A stretch of 64,000 nucleotides of DNA from Zhengella mangrovi (GTDB lineage: Bacteria; Pseudomonadota; Alphaproteobacteria; Rhizobiales; Rhizobiaceae). Where the stretch lies: assembly GCF_002727065.1 (NCBI RefSeq), contig NZ_PDVP01000003.1, positions 420,331 through 484,330 on the forward strand, given 5' to 3'. The translations under genes were made by a program, and so were the position numbers. Below, in pieces: positions 8,222 through 17,481 of the stretch. Position 1 is the first letter of the stretch, and every line of letters begins with the position of its first letter. Under the pieces are notes generated by a model. The model ran no database searches. It was not told the DNA's origin and saw only the letters and a program-made list of their open reading frames with translations.

Positions 8222-9325
8222 CTAGGCCCAGAAGTTTTCGTGCACGGTTGCCTGCCGCGGCCCGGCCGGCGTTTCCACTGTCAGTTCGGTGCCGTTGTCC
8301 CAATGGGTCATCCGCACCATGCCGATGGCGACATTGGTGCCGAAATCCGGTGACCAGGCTGCCGACGATACCCGCCCGACAATGCTTGTTCCGTGTTTGA
8401 GCGGCCACCAGCGGTCGCAACCGGGAACGGCCGGGCCGTCGATCGAGATGGCGCGGATCTGCTTGACCGGACCTTCCTTTGCGACACGCAGCAAGGCGTC
8501 GCGCCCGATGCAACCGATCGCCGTCTGCGTGTTGCAGAACCGGCCGAGCCCGCATTCATGCGGCGTATTGTCGTCGGTCATGTCGTTGCCGTATGAAAGC
8601 AGGCCGCTCTCGATCCGCTCGATCAGGTTGGGGCAGCCGGCATGTACGTCTATCTGCCTGCCAGCCTCCATCAGAGCGTTCCAGAGCGGCATGCCGAGCT
8701 CTTCGCCTTCGACATAGATCTCGAATCCGCCCTGCTTGGAGTAGCCGGAGCGCGCAACCACCATCTGGTGCCCCTGGAAATCGAGATGCGTGAACTTGAA
8801 AAAGCGGATCTTGCGCACGGCGTCGCCGAAGACCGCGGCCATCAGATCATCGGCACGCGGCCCCTGCACGGCGAGGGGCGACACGTCGGGTTCGTCCACC
8901 AGCACGTCGAGCCGGTAGCCATAGGCCAGCCCCTTGATCCAGTAGAGCAGGTCGCTGTCCGCGATGGATATCCACCAGCGGTCCTCCGCCAGCTTGACCG
9001 CAACGGGGTCATTCAGCATGCCGCCGGTCTCATCGACGATGGGCACGTAGTAGCACTGGCCGGGCAACATCCCCCGCAAGTCGCGGGGTGTCAGCAGTTG
9101 CGCAAGGCGTCCGGCATCGGGGCCACGCAGCTCGACCTGACGTTCGCAGGCGACGTCCCAGACCTGCACCGCCTTTTTCAGATGGTGATAATCTTCCTCC
9201 ACCGACCGGAACACCGTTGGCAGGAGCATATGATTGTAGACCGTGTAGGCCTTGACGCCAGCGGCTTCCACACCGTCAGAAAAGGCGGTTCGGCGAAGCC
9301 TGCGCGAGGGTGAGAGCAGTGCCAC
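8222..9325 (-). CDS. dmdA: GcvT-family tetrahydrofolate methyltransferase, DmdA-like (DMSP demethylase candidate)
   Basis: A 367-residue GcvT-fold protein. It strongly resembles dimethylsulfoniopropionate demethylase DmdA in ordered blocks: SPSRRLRRTAFSDGVEAAG, KAYTVYNHMLLPTVF, VQVWDVACERQVEL, QCYYVPIVDETG, SPLAVQGPRADDLM, SKQGGFEIYVEG and ESGLLSYGNDMT. DmdA transfers a methyl from DMSP to tetrahydrofolate, giving methylmercaptopropionate. As far as I recall, marine DmdA has Trp in the RSG-W-SKQGG block; here it is Tyr, so a related substrate is possible. The GTG start at 9325 uses GGAG 9 nt upstream, and that GGAG lies in the last codons of the ligase stub, 6 bp away. The next gene upstream is a DmdD-like crotonase, which supports the assignment. 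Family is firm; substrate moderately likely. Confidence 0.68.
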   Translation of the reverse strand: MALLSPSRRLRRTAFSDGVEAAGVKAYTVYNHMLLPTVFRSVEEDYHHLKKAVQVWDVACERQVELRGPDAGRLAQLLTPRDLRGMLPGQCYYVPIVDETGGMLNDPVAVKLAEDRWWISIADSDLLYWIKGLAYGYRLDVLVDEPDVSPLAVQGPRADDLMAAVFGDAVRKIRFFKFTHLDFQGHQMVVARSGYSKQGGFEIYVEGEELGMPLWNALMEAGRQIDVHAGCPNLIERIESGLLSYGNDMTDDNTPHECGLGRFCNTQTAIGCIGRDALLRVAKEGPVKQIRAISIDGPAVPGCDRWWPLKHGTSIVGRVSSAAWSPDFGTNVAIGMVRMTHWDNGTELTVETPAGPRQATVHENFWA

Positions 9326-9331
9326 AGCAGT

Positions 9332-9500
9332 TTACTCCAGTTCTTTGGCGCGATCGCGAAGCCGCAACTTCCGGATCTTGCCGGTGGATGTTTTGGGAAG
9401 GGTTTCGAGGATGGAAGTCTTGGGGGCTTTGAAGCTGCCCAGGCGGGCTTGGCAGAAGGCGATGCGTTCGCCTGCAGAGGCCACGATCGCTTGGCCCGGG
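9332..9500 (-). pseudogene. C-terminal stub of an AMP-forming acyl-CoA ligase (DmdB-like remnant)
   Basis: The minus strand encodes about 50 residues unmistakable as the end of an acyl-CoA synthetase: GERIAFCQARLGSFKAPKTS, then ETLPKTSTGKIRKLRLRDRA and stop at 9332. It includes the catalytic-Lys motif (TSTGKIRK) of the C-terminal adenylating domain. The other roughly 480 residues are missing, and the crotonase gene ends at 9548. The frame stays open to about 9547 without family resemblance. The stop sits 6 bp before the DmdA-like start, so the ligase was once translationally coupled to it. Interpretation: a deletion removed most of a dmdB-type gene. Confidence 0.8.
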
Positions 9501-9547
9501 TCTCTTGATGGGCCGCGAAGTGATGACGCATCCCGGTTCCGCCTGAC

Positions 9548-10357
9548 CTAGCTGTTGGGCCGCACGCGGGCAGCGGTCTTGTTGGCGAAGGCTTCGAGGC
9601 GCGCGCGGGCGGCCGGCTGGGTGTTGACGATGCCGCCCACGAAGGCTTCGGCATAGGCGGCATCCATACCCGACATGTTGTTCATGTGGCTCACCGCGGA
9701 ACAGATCGCGAAGTTCGTCAGCGGCAGGTTCTGCGCGACCTTTTCCGCCAGTTCCAGTGCCTTGGCGAAGCTGCCGCCGTCGCCGGTGATATATTGCGCC
9801 AGCCCCAGATCGACAGCCTCCTGGCCCTGGTAGACGCGCCCGGTGAGGATCATGTCGATCATGCGGTACTTGCCGATCATGTCCGATACCCGGATCGTCG
9901 CACCACCACCTGTGAATATCCCGCGTTGGCCTTCCGGCAAGGCGAAATAGGTGCCGGGGTCGATCACGCGCACATGGGCCGCGCTGGCCAGTTCCAGGCC
10001 TCCGCCGACAACCGCGCCTTTCAGCGCGGCAATGATCGGCACGCCGCCATATTCCATCTTGTTGAATGCCTCGTGCCAGCGCAGGCAGACATGCATGAAG
10101 TCTTCGGGGCTCCGGTCGGCTTTCCAGTGCTCAACCAGATCAAGACCCGCGCAGAAGTGATCGCCTTCCCCTGCCAGCAGCACGGCCTTGACGCCCGCCA
10201 TCCGTGCGCCGCTGAAAAAGCGTATCAGTTCCTCGATCGTCGCCACGTCCAGAGCGTTGCGTTTGGAGGGGCGGTTCAGCGTGACGACATACAGGCCGTT
10301 CTCGCGCGCTGAAATCGAAAGTCTTTCATAGGTGTCGGGGTTCACGACGTCATTCAT
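9548..10357 (-). CDS. crotonase-family hydratase, DmdD-like
   Basis: A 269-residue enoyl-CoA hydratase/isomerase-fold protein. Both hydratase Glu positions are kept: the Glu of [14 protein letters not shown] and the Glu of [16 protein letters not shown]. The LPEGQRGIF block and the long [19 protein letters not shown] segment resemble methylthioacryloyl-CoA hydratase (DmdD) and close relatives. DmdD completes DMSP demethylation by releasing methanethiol. ATG 10357 is chosen because AAAAGGA precedes it by about 10 nt; longer frames upstream are Cys/Pro-rich and implausible. It is divergent from the AraC gene. DmdD activity is inferred from context and motif text. Confidence 0.72.
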   Translation of the reverse strand: MNDVVNPDTYERLSISARENGLYVVTLNRPSKRNALDVATIEELIRFFSGARMAGVKAVLLAGEGDHFCAGLDLVEHWKADRSPEDFMHVCLRWHEAFNKMEYGGVPIIAALKGAVVGGGLELASAAHVRVIDPGTYFALPEGQRGIFTGGGATIRVSDMIGKYRMIDMILTGRVYQGQEAVDLGLAQYITGDGGSFAKALELAEKVAQNLPLTNFAICSAVSHMNNMSGMDAAYAEAFVGGIVNTQPAARARLEAFANKTAARVRPNS

Positions 10358-10830
10358 GGGTCGGGTCCTTTTGAAGGGTTGTTCGGGGAACGCCGCGTCC
10401 GGCATGCTTCCGGAGCCGTGCAGGATGCGTGTTTTCCCGGTGGCGCATCCGGGCAGGAGGTGCCACGAAAAAACTGTGCTTTGGCGATGCCCTCCCCCGC
10501 CGCCAAGGTCCCCCGCTATCAGGAAATCGACAGGGCTCAGGAATGCCGCGCCGGTTTCCCTGCGGCCGTTCTCCTGCATCCAGGCCGGCGCGTCCCCGGC
10601 CGGGGACCATGGCGCGATCTGCCTGCTGCAGGACGGGAGATCGCTCTCCGGCGCGGACAGGTTTTCCCCCGTGGGACAGGTGTTCCGCAAAGAACATGAA
10701 ACCCTGTACGGACGCTTGAGAGGGCATACCTGGTGTCCCGGCAAGAACTATGGTTTCACGTCATTTAGCCGCTGCGAAACTTGCCAATAAGCTCATTTCT
10801 TGCCAATTTCCTATCTGATCACGCCAGACA
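10358..10830. promoter_or_regulatory. divergent promoter region between crotonase and AraC genes
   Basis: This 473-bp region separates the leftward dmd-like cluster from the rightward AraC-type regulator. Its right end carries a direct repeat (listed separately). No coding sequence is supported. Control of both directions by the AraC protein is plausible from the arrangement only. Confidence 0.45.
10780..10807 (+). promoter_or_regulatory. direct repeat CTTGCCAAT, candidate AraC-type binding site
   Basis: CTTGCCAAT occurs at 10780-10788 and again at 10799-10807, a 19-bp offset of about two helical turns, just upstream of the AraC-type regulator start at 10831. AraC proteins commonly bind two direct half-sites spaced about 21 bp apart. 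Function is inferred. Confidence 0.4.
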
Positions 10831-11853
10831 ATGTCTTCCATGACCAGTCACGACCCCACTTATCTGACGACCGTATCGGCGGGTTTCATCCAGGACTGGC
10901 TTGATGCGCTGAAGTCTCGATGCACGCCGGAAACGATGACGTCCCTGCTGGAGCGCTCAGGTCTGCAAACCGGCCCCATGGCGTCCAATCAACGCGTCAC
11001 GCTGGAAGAGATCGCCCGGCTTTATCAGCTTGCCGCGCCAGAGACCGGCGATGAGATGATGGGACTGTGGAGCCGCCCGATCCGGCCCCGCGCCCTGCAA
11101 CATCTCGTGACCGTGCAGCGCGAGGCCAGCAGCCTGATCTCTGCGCTGTATCGGTTCTCGACGTTCTGGAACCTGCTGTTGGATGATTTCCGTCTGGATC
11201 TGCGGAACGGGCCGGCGGAGACGGAACTGGCGTTGGTCCCCTGCTCAAGTGAAAACCACCCGCAGCGATTTGGTCACATGCTGATTCTGAAACTGGCGCA
11301 TGGGCTCCTGTCCTGGCTTGGCGGGTCGGAAACGAGCGTGAAAGCGGTTCGCTTTGCCTTCGCTCGTCCGGATTTTGCCGCAGACTACGCGGTTGTCTTT
11401 CCCTGCCCTGTCGAGTTCGACGCACCGCGAACCAGCATCCATTTCGATCCGCGCCAGTTCAACCGTCCGATCACCCGCAGCCCCGCTGAGGCATCCGTGT
11501 TCCTTGAACGCGCGCCGCTCGACTGGATCTTCACCGGTTCGCGCGCACATACAAACAGCCTGCGCGTCCGCGCCTTTCTTTACGGGGCGGCATGGCGGAC
11601 CAGCCAGCTTCCGGATGCTGCCAGCGCCCTGAAAATGACGCCCCGGACGCTGAACCGTCGCCTGAAAGAGGAAGGCACATCCTTTCAGGACATAAAGGAC
11701 GCATTGCGCCGTGACATCGCCATCCGCGCGCTTCAGCAAGGCACGGAGAGCATCGAGCAAATCGCTTTCGACACCGGCTTTTCTGCCCCGGCGAACTTCC
11801 ACCGCGCCTTTCGCAAATGGACCAACCGGACGCCCGGATCCTACCGGTTATGA
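10831..11853 (+). CDS. AraC-family transcriptional regulator (arabinose-binding-domain type)
   Basis: A 340-residue regulator. The N-terminal about 200 residues resemble the AraC-type sensing domain found in OruR/ArgR-like proteins (FIQDWLDALKSRCTPETM, EIARLYQLAAPETGDEMMG). The last about 100 residues are the double HTH (AWRTSQLPDAASALKMTPRT, LKEEGTSFQDIKDALRRDIA, then IAFDTGFSAPANFHRAFRKW). ATG 10831 opens the gene; ATG 10840 is an alternative. It is divergent from the dmd-like genes and probably regulates them. The effector is not predictable. An IS3 remnant follows its stop. Confidence 0.88.
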   Translation: MSSMTSHDPTYLTTVSAGFIQDWLDALKSRCTPETMTSLLERSGLQTGPMASNQRVTLEEIARLYQLAAPETGDEMMGLWSRPIRPRALQHLVTVQREASSLISALYRFSTFWNLLLDDFRLDLRNGPAETELALVPCSSENHPQRFGHMLILKLAHGLLSWLGGSETSVKAVRFAFARPDFAADYAVVFPCPVEFDAPRTSIHFDPRQFNRPITRSPAEASVFLERAPLDWIFTGSRAHTNSLRVRAFLYGAAWRTSQLPDAASALKMTPRTLNRRLKEEGTSFQDIKDALRRDIAIRALQQGTESIEQIAFDTGFSAPANFHRAFRKWTNRTPGSYRL

Positions 11854-11895
11854 GGTTGGGTTTCGAAACAACGGAGCCTTTCGGCGGGTGATCTG

Positions 11896-12015
11896 TGAGT
11901 TGCTCCCCGATGGTTGGACAGATTTCGGCGTAATTTGAGCTACTCTCTGCGCCTGCTGGCCGGGTTGGTTTTGATATATTGCCTGCCAATAATTCACGGC
12001 AGGCGGTTTGCGGCC
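11896..12015 (-). pseudogene. IS3-family transposase (orfB) C-terminal remnant, copy 1
   Basis: On the minus strand this encodes RKPPAVNYWQ, then QPGQQAQRVA, the characteristic last residues of a subgroup of IS3 OrfB proteins. The IS end TGAGTTGCTCCCC lies at 11896. A second copy with the same order lies at 63883-64000 (PPAVVYWLRN...QQEQRVA stop), about 75% similar by eye. Here the stop codon is lost, and the fragment is cut off by the thiolase 3' end at about 12015. Confidence 0.7.
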
Positions 12016-12052
12016 GAGGACTTCGCCTTGTCACGCAACAGGTCGCGGCGGT

Positions 12053-13234
12053 TCAGTGCCTCTCCAAGGCGAGTGCGATTCCCTGTCCGCCACCAATGCA
12101 CATGGTCACGAGGCCAAGGCGTCCGCCGGTTCGCGCCAGGAAATAGAGCGCCTTGACCGCCAGAATGGCGCCCGTGGCACCGACGGGATGGCCCAGTGCG
12201 ATGGCGCCGCCGTCCGGGTTCACCTTTTCCGGATCCAGGCCGAGTTCCCGGTTGACCGCCAGGGCCTGGGACGCAAATGCCTCGTTGGACTCGATGACAT
12301 CGAAATCCGCCAATGACAGTCCCGTCCGCGCGAGCAGCGTTCGCACGGCGGGGACAGGCCCGATCCCCATGATGCCCGGTTCGACGCCGGAATGGGCATA
12401 GCCGACGATCCTGCCGAGTGCCGTCTTTCCCGTACGCCGGACGTAGTCGCCGGATGCAAGGACGACCGCTGCGGCACCGTCGTTGATACCGGAGGAATTG
12501 CCGGCCGTGACAACGCCTTCTTTCCTGAAGACCGGCTTGAGGCCTGCGAGCATGTCGAGGGTCGTGTCCGCTTTCGGATGTTCGTCGGTCCTGAATTCCA
12601 CCATGGTCCGGCCGGAGCGAACCTCGACCGGAACGATCTGCGAAACGAAATGACCGGCGGCCACCGCACGGGCGGCGCGCGTCTGGCTTTCCAGGGCAAA
12701 CGCGTCCTGGTCGCCACGGGAGATGCCGTATTTCGTAGCGACGTTCTCGGCAGTGACGCCCATGATGCCGTTGCCGAACGGATCGGTGAGAATTCCGGTC
12801 AGGCCGTCGATCATGCGCACATCGCCCATTTTCTGACCGAACCGCCCCGCCTGCAGGTAATGCGGCGCGCGGCTCATCACCTCGGCACCGCCAGCCAGGG
12901 CGACATCGGTGTCGCCGAGCATGATGGTCTGCGCAGCCGAGACGATGGCCTGAGCACCGCTGCCGCAAAGACGGTTCAGCGTCATCGCCGGCGCTTCCTT
13001 CGGAATTCCCGCCTCGATGGCCGCGACCCGCCCGAGATACGCGTCATGCGGACCGGTCGGAATGACATTGCCAAAGACGACGTGACCGACCTCATCAGGC
13101 GCGATCGATGCACGGCGCATCGCCTCCCCTGCCACCACCGCGCCAAGCCGGGACGGCTCTTCCCCTGAAAGGTTTCCGCCGAACGTGCCGATCGCCGTTC
13201 GCGCGCCAGCCAGAATATGGACATCCTGCATCAT
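12053..13234 (-). CDS. thiolase (acetyl-CoA C-acyltransferase)
   Basis: Classical thiolase of 393 residues, the usual length. The nucleophile C90 sits in LNRLCGSGAQAI, H349 in ALGHPVGATG and C379 in TMCIGGGQG, so it should be active in thiolytic cleavage of 3-ketoacyl-CoA or acetoacetyl-CoA condensation. The MMQDVH start at 13234 fits family alignments; the frame upstream to 13324 is polar leader. It is the last gene of a long leftward operon (MaoC hydratase, SDR, Liv transporter upstream), so it probably performs the final thiolysis of a beta-oxidation-like pathway. Confidence 0.93.
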   Translation of the reverse strand: MMQDVHILAGARTAIGTFGGNLSGEEPSRLGAVVAGEAMRRASIAPDEVGHVVFGNVIPTGPHDAYLGRVAAIEAGIPKEAPAMTLNRLCGSGAQAIVSAAQTIMLGDTDVALAGGAEVMSRAPHYLQAGRFGQKMGDVRMIDGLTGILTDPFGNGIMGVTAENVATKYGISRGDQDAFALESQTRAARAVAAGHFVSQIVPVEVRSGRTMVEFRTDEHPKADTTLDMLAGLKPVFRKEGVVTAGNSSGINDGAAAVVLASGDYVRRTGKTALGRIVGYAHSGVEPGIMGIGPVPAVRTLLARTGLSLADFDVIESNEAFASQALAVNRELGLDPEKVNPDGGAIALGHPVGATGAILAVKALYFLARTGGRLGLVTMCIGGGQGIALALERH

Positions 13235-13330
13235 CGTCTCTCGCTTCTTGTCCTGCCCGGGAAGATGGTCCCCGTTTCCTTCACGCGTATACACCTTGTC
13301 GCCCGGGATCCGTTCGACCGGCACCGGGCT

Positions 13331-14194
13331 TCATCCGGACATTTCCCGTTCGAACAGGCATAGGCCATTGTCAATGACCCTGCGATCGCCGACATCCGCC
13401 CGGAAATGCACTGTCGGGCCTTCCTGCCAGATCGAAAGCGAAAGCGTCTCGCCGGGAAAGACGGGGCCGGTGAACCGGCAATCCATCGTGACGATCCTGT
13501 TCTCATCCGGGTCGGCCAACCGCATGAGCGCGCGGCAGATGTGCCCATAGGTCGACAGTCCGTGCAGGATCGGCCGGTCGAAGCCGGCCGCGCGGGCAAA
13601 ATCGGGATCGACGTGCAACGGATTGTAGTCGCCGGACAGGCGGTAGATCAGGGCAGCTTGCGGTGAAATCGGCAACCGTGTTGTGCTGTCGGGTCCCCGG
13701 TCGGGCACGGCCAGTGGTGCGGGCGCCGGCAGGATCGGCCCTCCCAGCCCGCCGTCTCCACGGCAAAAGGCCGTCTGGGTGACCGTGGCAAGCAGTTTGC
13801 CCGTTGCTTTGTCGGCGATGTCGCGCTCACTGACCACAAGGCTTCCACGGCCCGGCCCCTTGTCATGGATGGCAACGATGCGGGGTCTTGCCGTGACGGT
13901 TGCCGCGAGCGGCAGGGTGTCATGGATGACGAACCGCTCCGATCCATGCACCGTGCGCAGGAAATCGAGACCCGGATCGAGGTCGCGATACCAGAAACCG
14001 GGATAGGCCAGCGTCACCGCCATGGCCGGGATGGCAACCAGGTCCTTCTCGAAAGCAAGCCGAAGGTCGAGGGGATCGAGCGGATCGCACCCCGCTCCCA
14101 CACCAAGCGCGTAGAGCATCGTGTCGCGCTGCGTGTAGGTCTGTTCGAATTCCGGGAACTCGAACGACATCAGGTCGTCGTAGGCCGTCATCAA
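13331..14194 (-). CDS. MaoC-like (R)-specific enoyl-CoA hydratase
   Basis: A double-hotdog protein of 287 residues. The C-terminal hotdog carries the hydratase-2 motif YRLSGDYNPLH with the catalytic pair D189 and H194, followed by DPDFARAAGF and the ILHGLSTYG helix. The N-terminal hotdog (residues about 1-150) lacks the motif, as in eukaryotic-type hydratase 2. It should hydrate trans-2-enoyl-CoA to the (R)-3-hydroxyacyl-CoA. Its start overlaps the SDR stop by 4 bp (ATGA), so the two are translationally coupled and may act in sequence (hydration, then oxidation). Confidence 0.9.
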   Translation of the reverse strand: MMTAYDDLMSFEFPEFEQTYTQRDTMLYALGVGAGCDPLDPLDLRLAFEKDLVAIPAMAVTLAYPGFWYRDLDPGLDFLRTVHGSERFVIHDTLPLAATVTARPRIVAIHDKGPGRGSLVVSERDIADKATGKLLATVTQTAFCRGDGGLGGPILPAPAPLAVPDRGPDSTTRLPISPQAALIYRLSGDYNPLHVDPDFARAAGFDRPILHGLSTYGHICRALMRLADPDENRIVTMDCRFTGPVFPGETLSLSIWQEGPTVHFRADVGDRRVIDNGLCLFEREMSG

Positions 14195-14997
14195 CGCGAG
14201 ACCCTGACCGCCCGCCCGAGAAGGTAGCCGGCATCGACGGTCACGAATTGCCCGGTCATCTTGCGGCCGTCGAGAGCAAGGAAGACCGCAGCGTCGGCGA
14301 TGTCATCGGGCGAACAGACGCTGCCGAGCGCCGATGCCGCGGCGAAGTTGTCACGGATCGCCTCGTATTTGTCGGCGTCCATTCCATTGAGAAACCAACC
14401 GCTCTCGATCAGGCCCGGCAGCACGGCGTTGACCCGGACTTTCGGCGCCAGCAACCGGGCCAGCGCCAGGGTCAAGGAATTGAGTGCACCCTTGGAGGCG
14501 ACGTAGGCCAGCGAACTGCCGTTTCCGTTCACGCCGGCAATGGACGAGATCGTGACGATGGCGCCTGCCCCGGACCGTTCCAGGTGCGGGGCCGCGGCCC
14601 GCGCAAGCTGGTGCACGCCAATGACATTGGTCGCGTAGACCCGCTGGAAATCCTCCGCATTCTGGGCGTCCAGGTCTGTCATGGTCGTGAACTGGGTGGT
14701 GCCGGCACTGCAGACAAGGATGTCCAGGCCACCCCAGGTCTCGACCACCCTGGCGACCATCGACCGGCAGTCGGCGTCGCTGGCCACGTCGCCCTGCAAG
14801 GCCATGACCTCGCCACCCTCCGCACGGCAGGCCGCGACAACTTCTTCCGCCGCCTCGCCGCTGCGCCGGTAGTTGATCGCCACGCGGCATCCGCGGCGCG
14901 CGAGATGGCGCGCGGTCGCCGCGCCAACGCCGGTTCCTCCGCCCGAGACGAACGCCACCTTTTTGGTTTCGGTACCCGGATCGACCGTCATTGTCAC
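14191..14997 (-). CDS. short-chain dehydrogenase/reductase (FabG-like)
   Basis: A classical SDR of 268 residues. The nucleotide motif GGGTGVG is at 19-25, the structural motif reads CSAG (96-99) in place of NNAG, and the catalytic residues are Ser151/152, Tyr165 and Lys169 (YVASK). Arg residues after the second strand (NYRRSGEAAEE) suggest NADP(H) preference. The expected role is oxidation of the 3-hydroxyacyl-CoA formed by the MaoC hydratase. It overlaps the neighbouring genes by 4 bp at both ends, inside the Liv operon. Confidence 0.92.
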   Translation of the reverse strand: MTMTVDPGTETKKVAFVSGGGTGVGAATARHLARRGCRVAINYRRSGEAAEEVVAACRAEGGEVMALQGDVASDADCRSMVARVVETWGGLDILVCSAGTTQFTTMTDLDAQNAEDFQRVYATNVIGVHQLARAAAPHLERSGAGAIVTISSIAGVNGNGSSLAYVASKGALNSLTLALARLLAPKVRVNAVLPGLIESGWFLNGMDADKYEAIRDNFAAASALGSVCSPDDIADAAVFLALDGRKMTGQFVTVDAGYLLGRAVRVSR

Positions 14998-15710
14998 AGC
15001 CCCATGTAAGCCGACTGGATCGCCGGATCGCCGGACAGTTCGGAAGACGGTGCGGATCGCACGATGGCGCCGTGGTCGAGAACATAGGCACGGTCGGAGA
15101 CGCCGAGCGCCTCGGAGACGTTCTGTTCCACCAGGACGATGGTCAGGCCCTTCTTGCGCGCCAGTTCGCGGACCAGTTCGAACACCTGGTGCACCAGCTT
15201 GGGCGAGAGACCGACCGACGGCTCGTCAAGCATGATCAATTGCGGCTGGCCCATGACGGCCCGCGCAATGGCACACATCTGCCGCTCGCCGCCGGACAAC
15301 GAGCCTGCCCATTGTTTCTGGCGCTGTCGCAGGATCGGGAACAGTTCCATCACCTCGTCGAGCATCTCGGAGAAGCGCGCAGAACCGCGCTGGCTGAAGC
15401 CGCCCATTTCCAGGTTCTCTCGAACCGTCATGAAGGGAAAGAGGCGGCCGCCCTCCGGCACGAGCGCGAGCCCCCTGGCCGGCAACTCGTGCGCCGCCAT
15501 GCGTGTGATGTCCAGATCACCGAGCCGGATGGTGCCTTCGCGGGCCGGGTTCACGCCAGCGATCGTATTGAGGAGCGTCGTCTTGCCGGCCCCGTTGGCG
15601 CCGACCACGGCGACGATCTCCCCGGCTGCAGCATCGAAGTCGATCCCCTCGATCACCGATGCCTGGCCATAACCGGCGTGCAGGTTGCGCACTGTCAAGG
15701 AGATGCTCAT
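14994..15710 (-). CDS. livF: branched-chain-amino-acid-type ABC transporter ATPase LivF
   Basis: A 238-residue ATPase with Walker A GANGAGKTT, signature LSGGERQM and Walker B LIMLDEPSVGL. LivF pairs with LivG to power a Liv/HAAT importer. The start overlaps the livG stop by 4 bp and the end overlaps the SDR start by 4 bp, so this is one transcript. The catabolic neighbours suggest the transporter imports an organic acid or amide rather than leucine. Confidence 0.94.
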   Translation of the reverse strand: MSISLTVRNLHAGYGQASVIEGIDFDAAAGEIVAVVGANGAGKTTLLNTIAGVNPAREGTIRLGDLDITRMAAHELPARGLALVPEGGRLFPFMTVRENLEMGGFSQRGSARFSEMLDEVMELFPILRQRQKQWAGSLSGGERQMCAIARAVMGQPQLIMLDEPSVGLSPKLVHQVFELVRELARKKGLTIVLVEQNVSEALGVSDRAYVLDHGAIVRSAPSSELSGDPAIQSAYMGL

Positions 15711-16432
15711 GCGTGCTGCCTCCCGAGATAGGCTTCCACGACATGCGGGTCGGAAAGCACATGGTCGGGCGAACCGTCGGCGATCAAGCGTCCGAAATCG
15801 AGGACGATGACACGGCTCTGGAAGGCCCGGACGACCTTCAGATTGTGCTCGATCACCATGATGGTGAGCCCTTCGCCATTGAGTTTGCGCACCAGGTCGA
15901 TGACGCTTTCCACTTCCTTCTGGTTCAACCCGGCCATGACCTCGTCGAGAAGCAGGACCGAGCAGTCCAGCGCCAGGGCACGCGCGATCTCAAGCCTCCG
16001 GCGCTCGCTGAGGGTCAGTGTGCCGGCCTTGATCCCGGCGCGCGCCCCGAGGCCGACCATGTCGAGCACGTGCATGGCATAGTCGGCTGCTTCGGACAGG
16101 TTGTTCCGCTTCAGGAAGGCGCCGACCATGGCGTTTTCCAGCGTCGTCAGCGTCGTCAGCGTCTTGGAAATCTGGAACGTCCGCCCGAGGCCGAGCTTGG
16201 CTCTTGCGTGCGGGCGCAATCCCGAGATGTCCGCTCCGTTGAAGATCACCCGGCCGGCGCTCGGCGGATACTGGCCTGTGACGAGGTTGAACATGGTCGT
16301 CTTGCCGGCTCCGTTCGGGCCGATGATCGATAGCAGATCGCCCTTGCGCAGGTTGAAGGACACGTCGTTGACGGCCACAAGGCCACCGAAACGGCGGGTA
16401 AGGTTCTCGACCGAGAGGACGAAACCGCTCAT
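15707..16432 (-). CDS. livG: ABC transporter ATPase LivG
   Basis: A 241-residue ATPase with Walker [10 protein letters not shown], Walker [12 protein letters not shown] and a long C-terminal helix typical of LivG. The signature region reads [15 protein letters not shown]; many LivG proteins have LSYGQQR here, so this one is slightly unusual but conservative. Partner of LivF. It overlaps livM and livF by 4 bp each. Confidence 0.94.
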   Translation of the reverse strand: MSGFVLSVENLTRRFGGLVAVNDVSFNLRKGDLLSIIGPNGAGKTTMFNLVTGQYPPSAGRVIFNGADISGLRPHARAKLGLGRTFQISKTLTTLTTLENAMVGAFLKRNNLSEAADYAMHVLDMVGLGARAGIKAGTLTLSERRRLEIARALALDCSVLLLDEVMAGLNQKEVESVIDLVRKLNGEGLTIMVIEHNLKVVRAFQSRVIVLDFGRLIADGSPDHVLSDPHVVEAYLGRQHA

Positions 16433-17481
16433 GATCGCGCCCCCCTGTAGCGTTCCCAGGCCCCCTGGAGCGCGCCGAAGATCCCCCGCCGCATGAAGAG
16501 CGCGAACAGGACGAGAAGTCCGCCGAGGATGAGAAGGTTGATGCCGGGAATGGTACCCCCGAGCGTTGCGCGCAGGTAGGACTCCAGCGGGATGATCAGC
16601 AGGGCTCCCAGCAGCGGACCGTACAGTGTTCCGACGCCGCCAATCAGCGCGATCAGCAGGAACTTGACGCCGATGTCCTGGATGTTGAGCACCGTCGGCG
16701 GATCCACGAACCGGAGATACATGGCGAAGAGCGCGCCACCGATGCCGGTGAGTGCGGCACTGATCGCCATCCCGGTGAGCTTGACTTTCAGCACGTCGAT
16801 CCCCGCCGCCCGCGCGGCATCCTCGTCGAGGTGCACGGCCTGGAGATAATAGCCGAGGCGGCCTCGCAGGACATAGGCAGCCACGACAAGGCTGATGAGG
16901 AGGAAGCCGACCATGATGATGGCGTAGGGCAACCGGCTCGTGAAGACCATGTTCACGAGGCCGGCCTTGAACGGCAGCAGCATCCCGCGCGGCCCGCCGG
17001 TCACGCTGTCGAAGTAGGTCGCCAGCACGAAGGCAACCTCGTTGAGCGCGAGCGTCGCGATGGCGAAGAATGGCCCCTTGAGCCGGAAGGTCGGCCAGGA
17101 CACCGCGACCGCGACGATCGATGCGAGGATCATGCCCGGAATCAGCGACAGCCAGGGCGAAACCTGCCAGTGAAAATAAAGGTTTGCCGTGGTGTAGGCG
17201 CCAATGGCGAAGAAGACGCCATGGCCGAGCGAGAACTGGCCACCGAAACCGCCGATGATGTTCCAGCTCGTCGAAAGGGCAGCAAACAGGAACGTGTAGG
17301 CCATCATGTTGAGGATGAACGGGTCGCTACGAAACAGGAAGAGGCACACCGCAAAGAACAGGCCGATGGCCGCGATGCGCCCGAGTTCTGTTGCGAAGGT
17401 GGTAACCTTCGGGCGGGCGGTCCCGCCGGCGCCGGCGCCGGCCAGGCCGGCGGGCATTGCCTGAATATCAGTCTTGTTCAC
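16429..17481 (-). CDS. livM: ABC transporter permease LivM
   Basis: Integral membrane permease of 350 residues with about ten hydrophobic segments. It carries the LivM landmark [20 protein letters not shown] and the EAA-like loop near [17 protein letters not shown]. The GTG start at 17481 (VNKTDIQ) has GAGG 9 nt upstream and overlaps the livH end by 14 bp; the frame is open to 17502. It forms the channel together with LivH. Confidence 0.92.
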   Translation of the reverse strand: MNKTDIQAMPAGLAGAGAGGTARPKVTTFATELGRIAAIGLFFAVCLFLFRSDPFILNMMAYTFLFAALSTSWNIIGGFGGQFSLGHGVFFAIGAYTTANLYFHWQVSPWLSLIPGMILASIVAVAVSWPTFRLKGPFFAIATLALNEVAFVLATYFDSVTGGPRGMLLPFKAGLVNMVFTSRLPYAIIMVGFLLISLVVAAYVLRGRLGYYLQAVHLDEDAARAAGIDVLKVKLTGMAISAALTGIGGALFAMYLRFVDPPTVLNIQDIGVKFLLIALIGGVGTLYGPLLGALLIIPLESYLRATLGGTIPGINLLILGGLLVLFALFMRRGIFGALQGAWERYRGARS

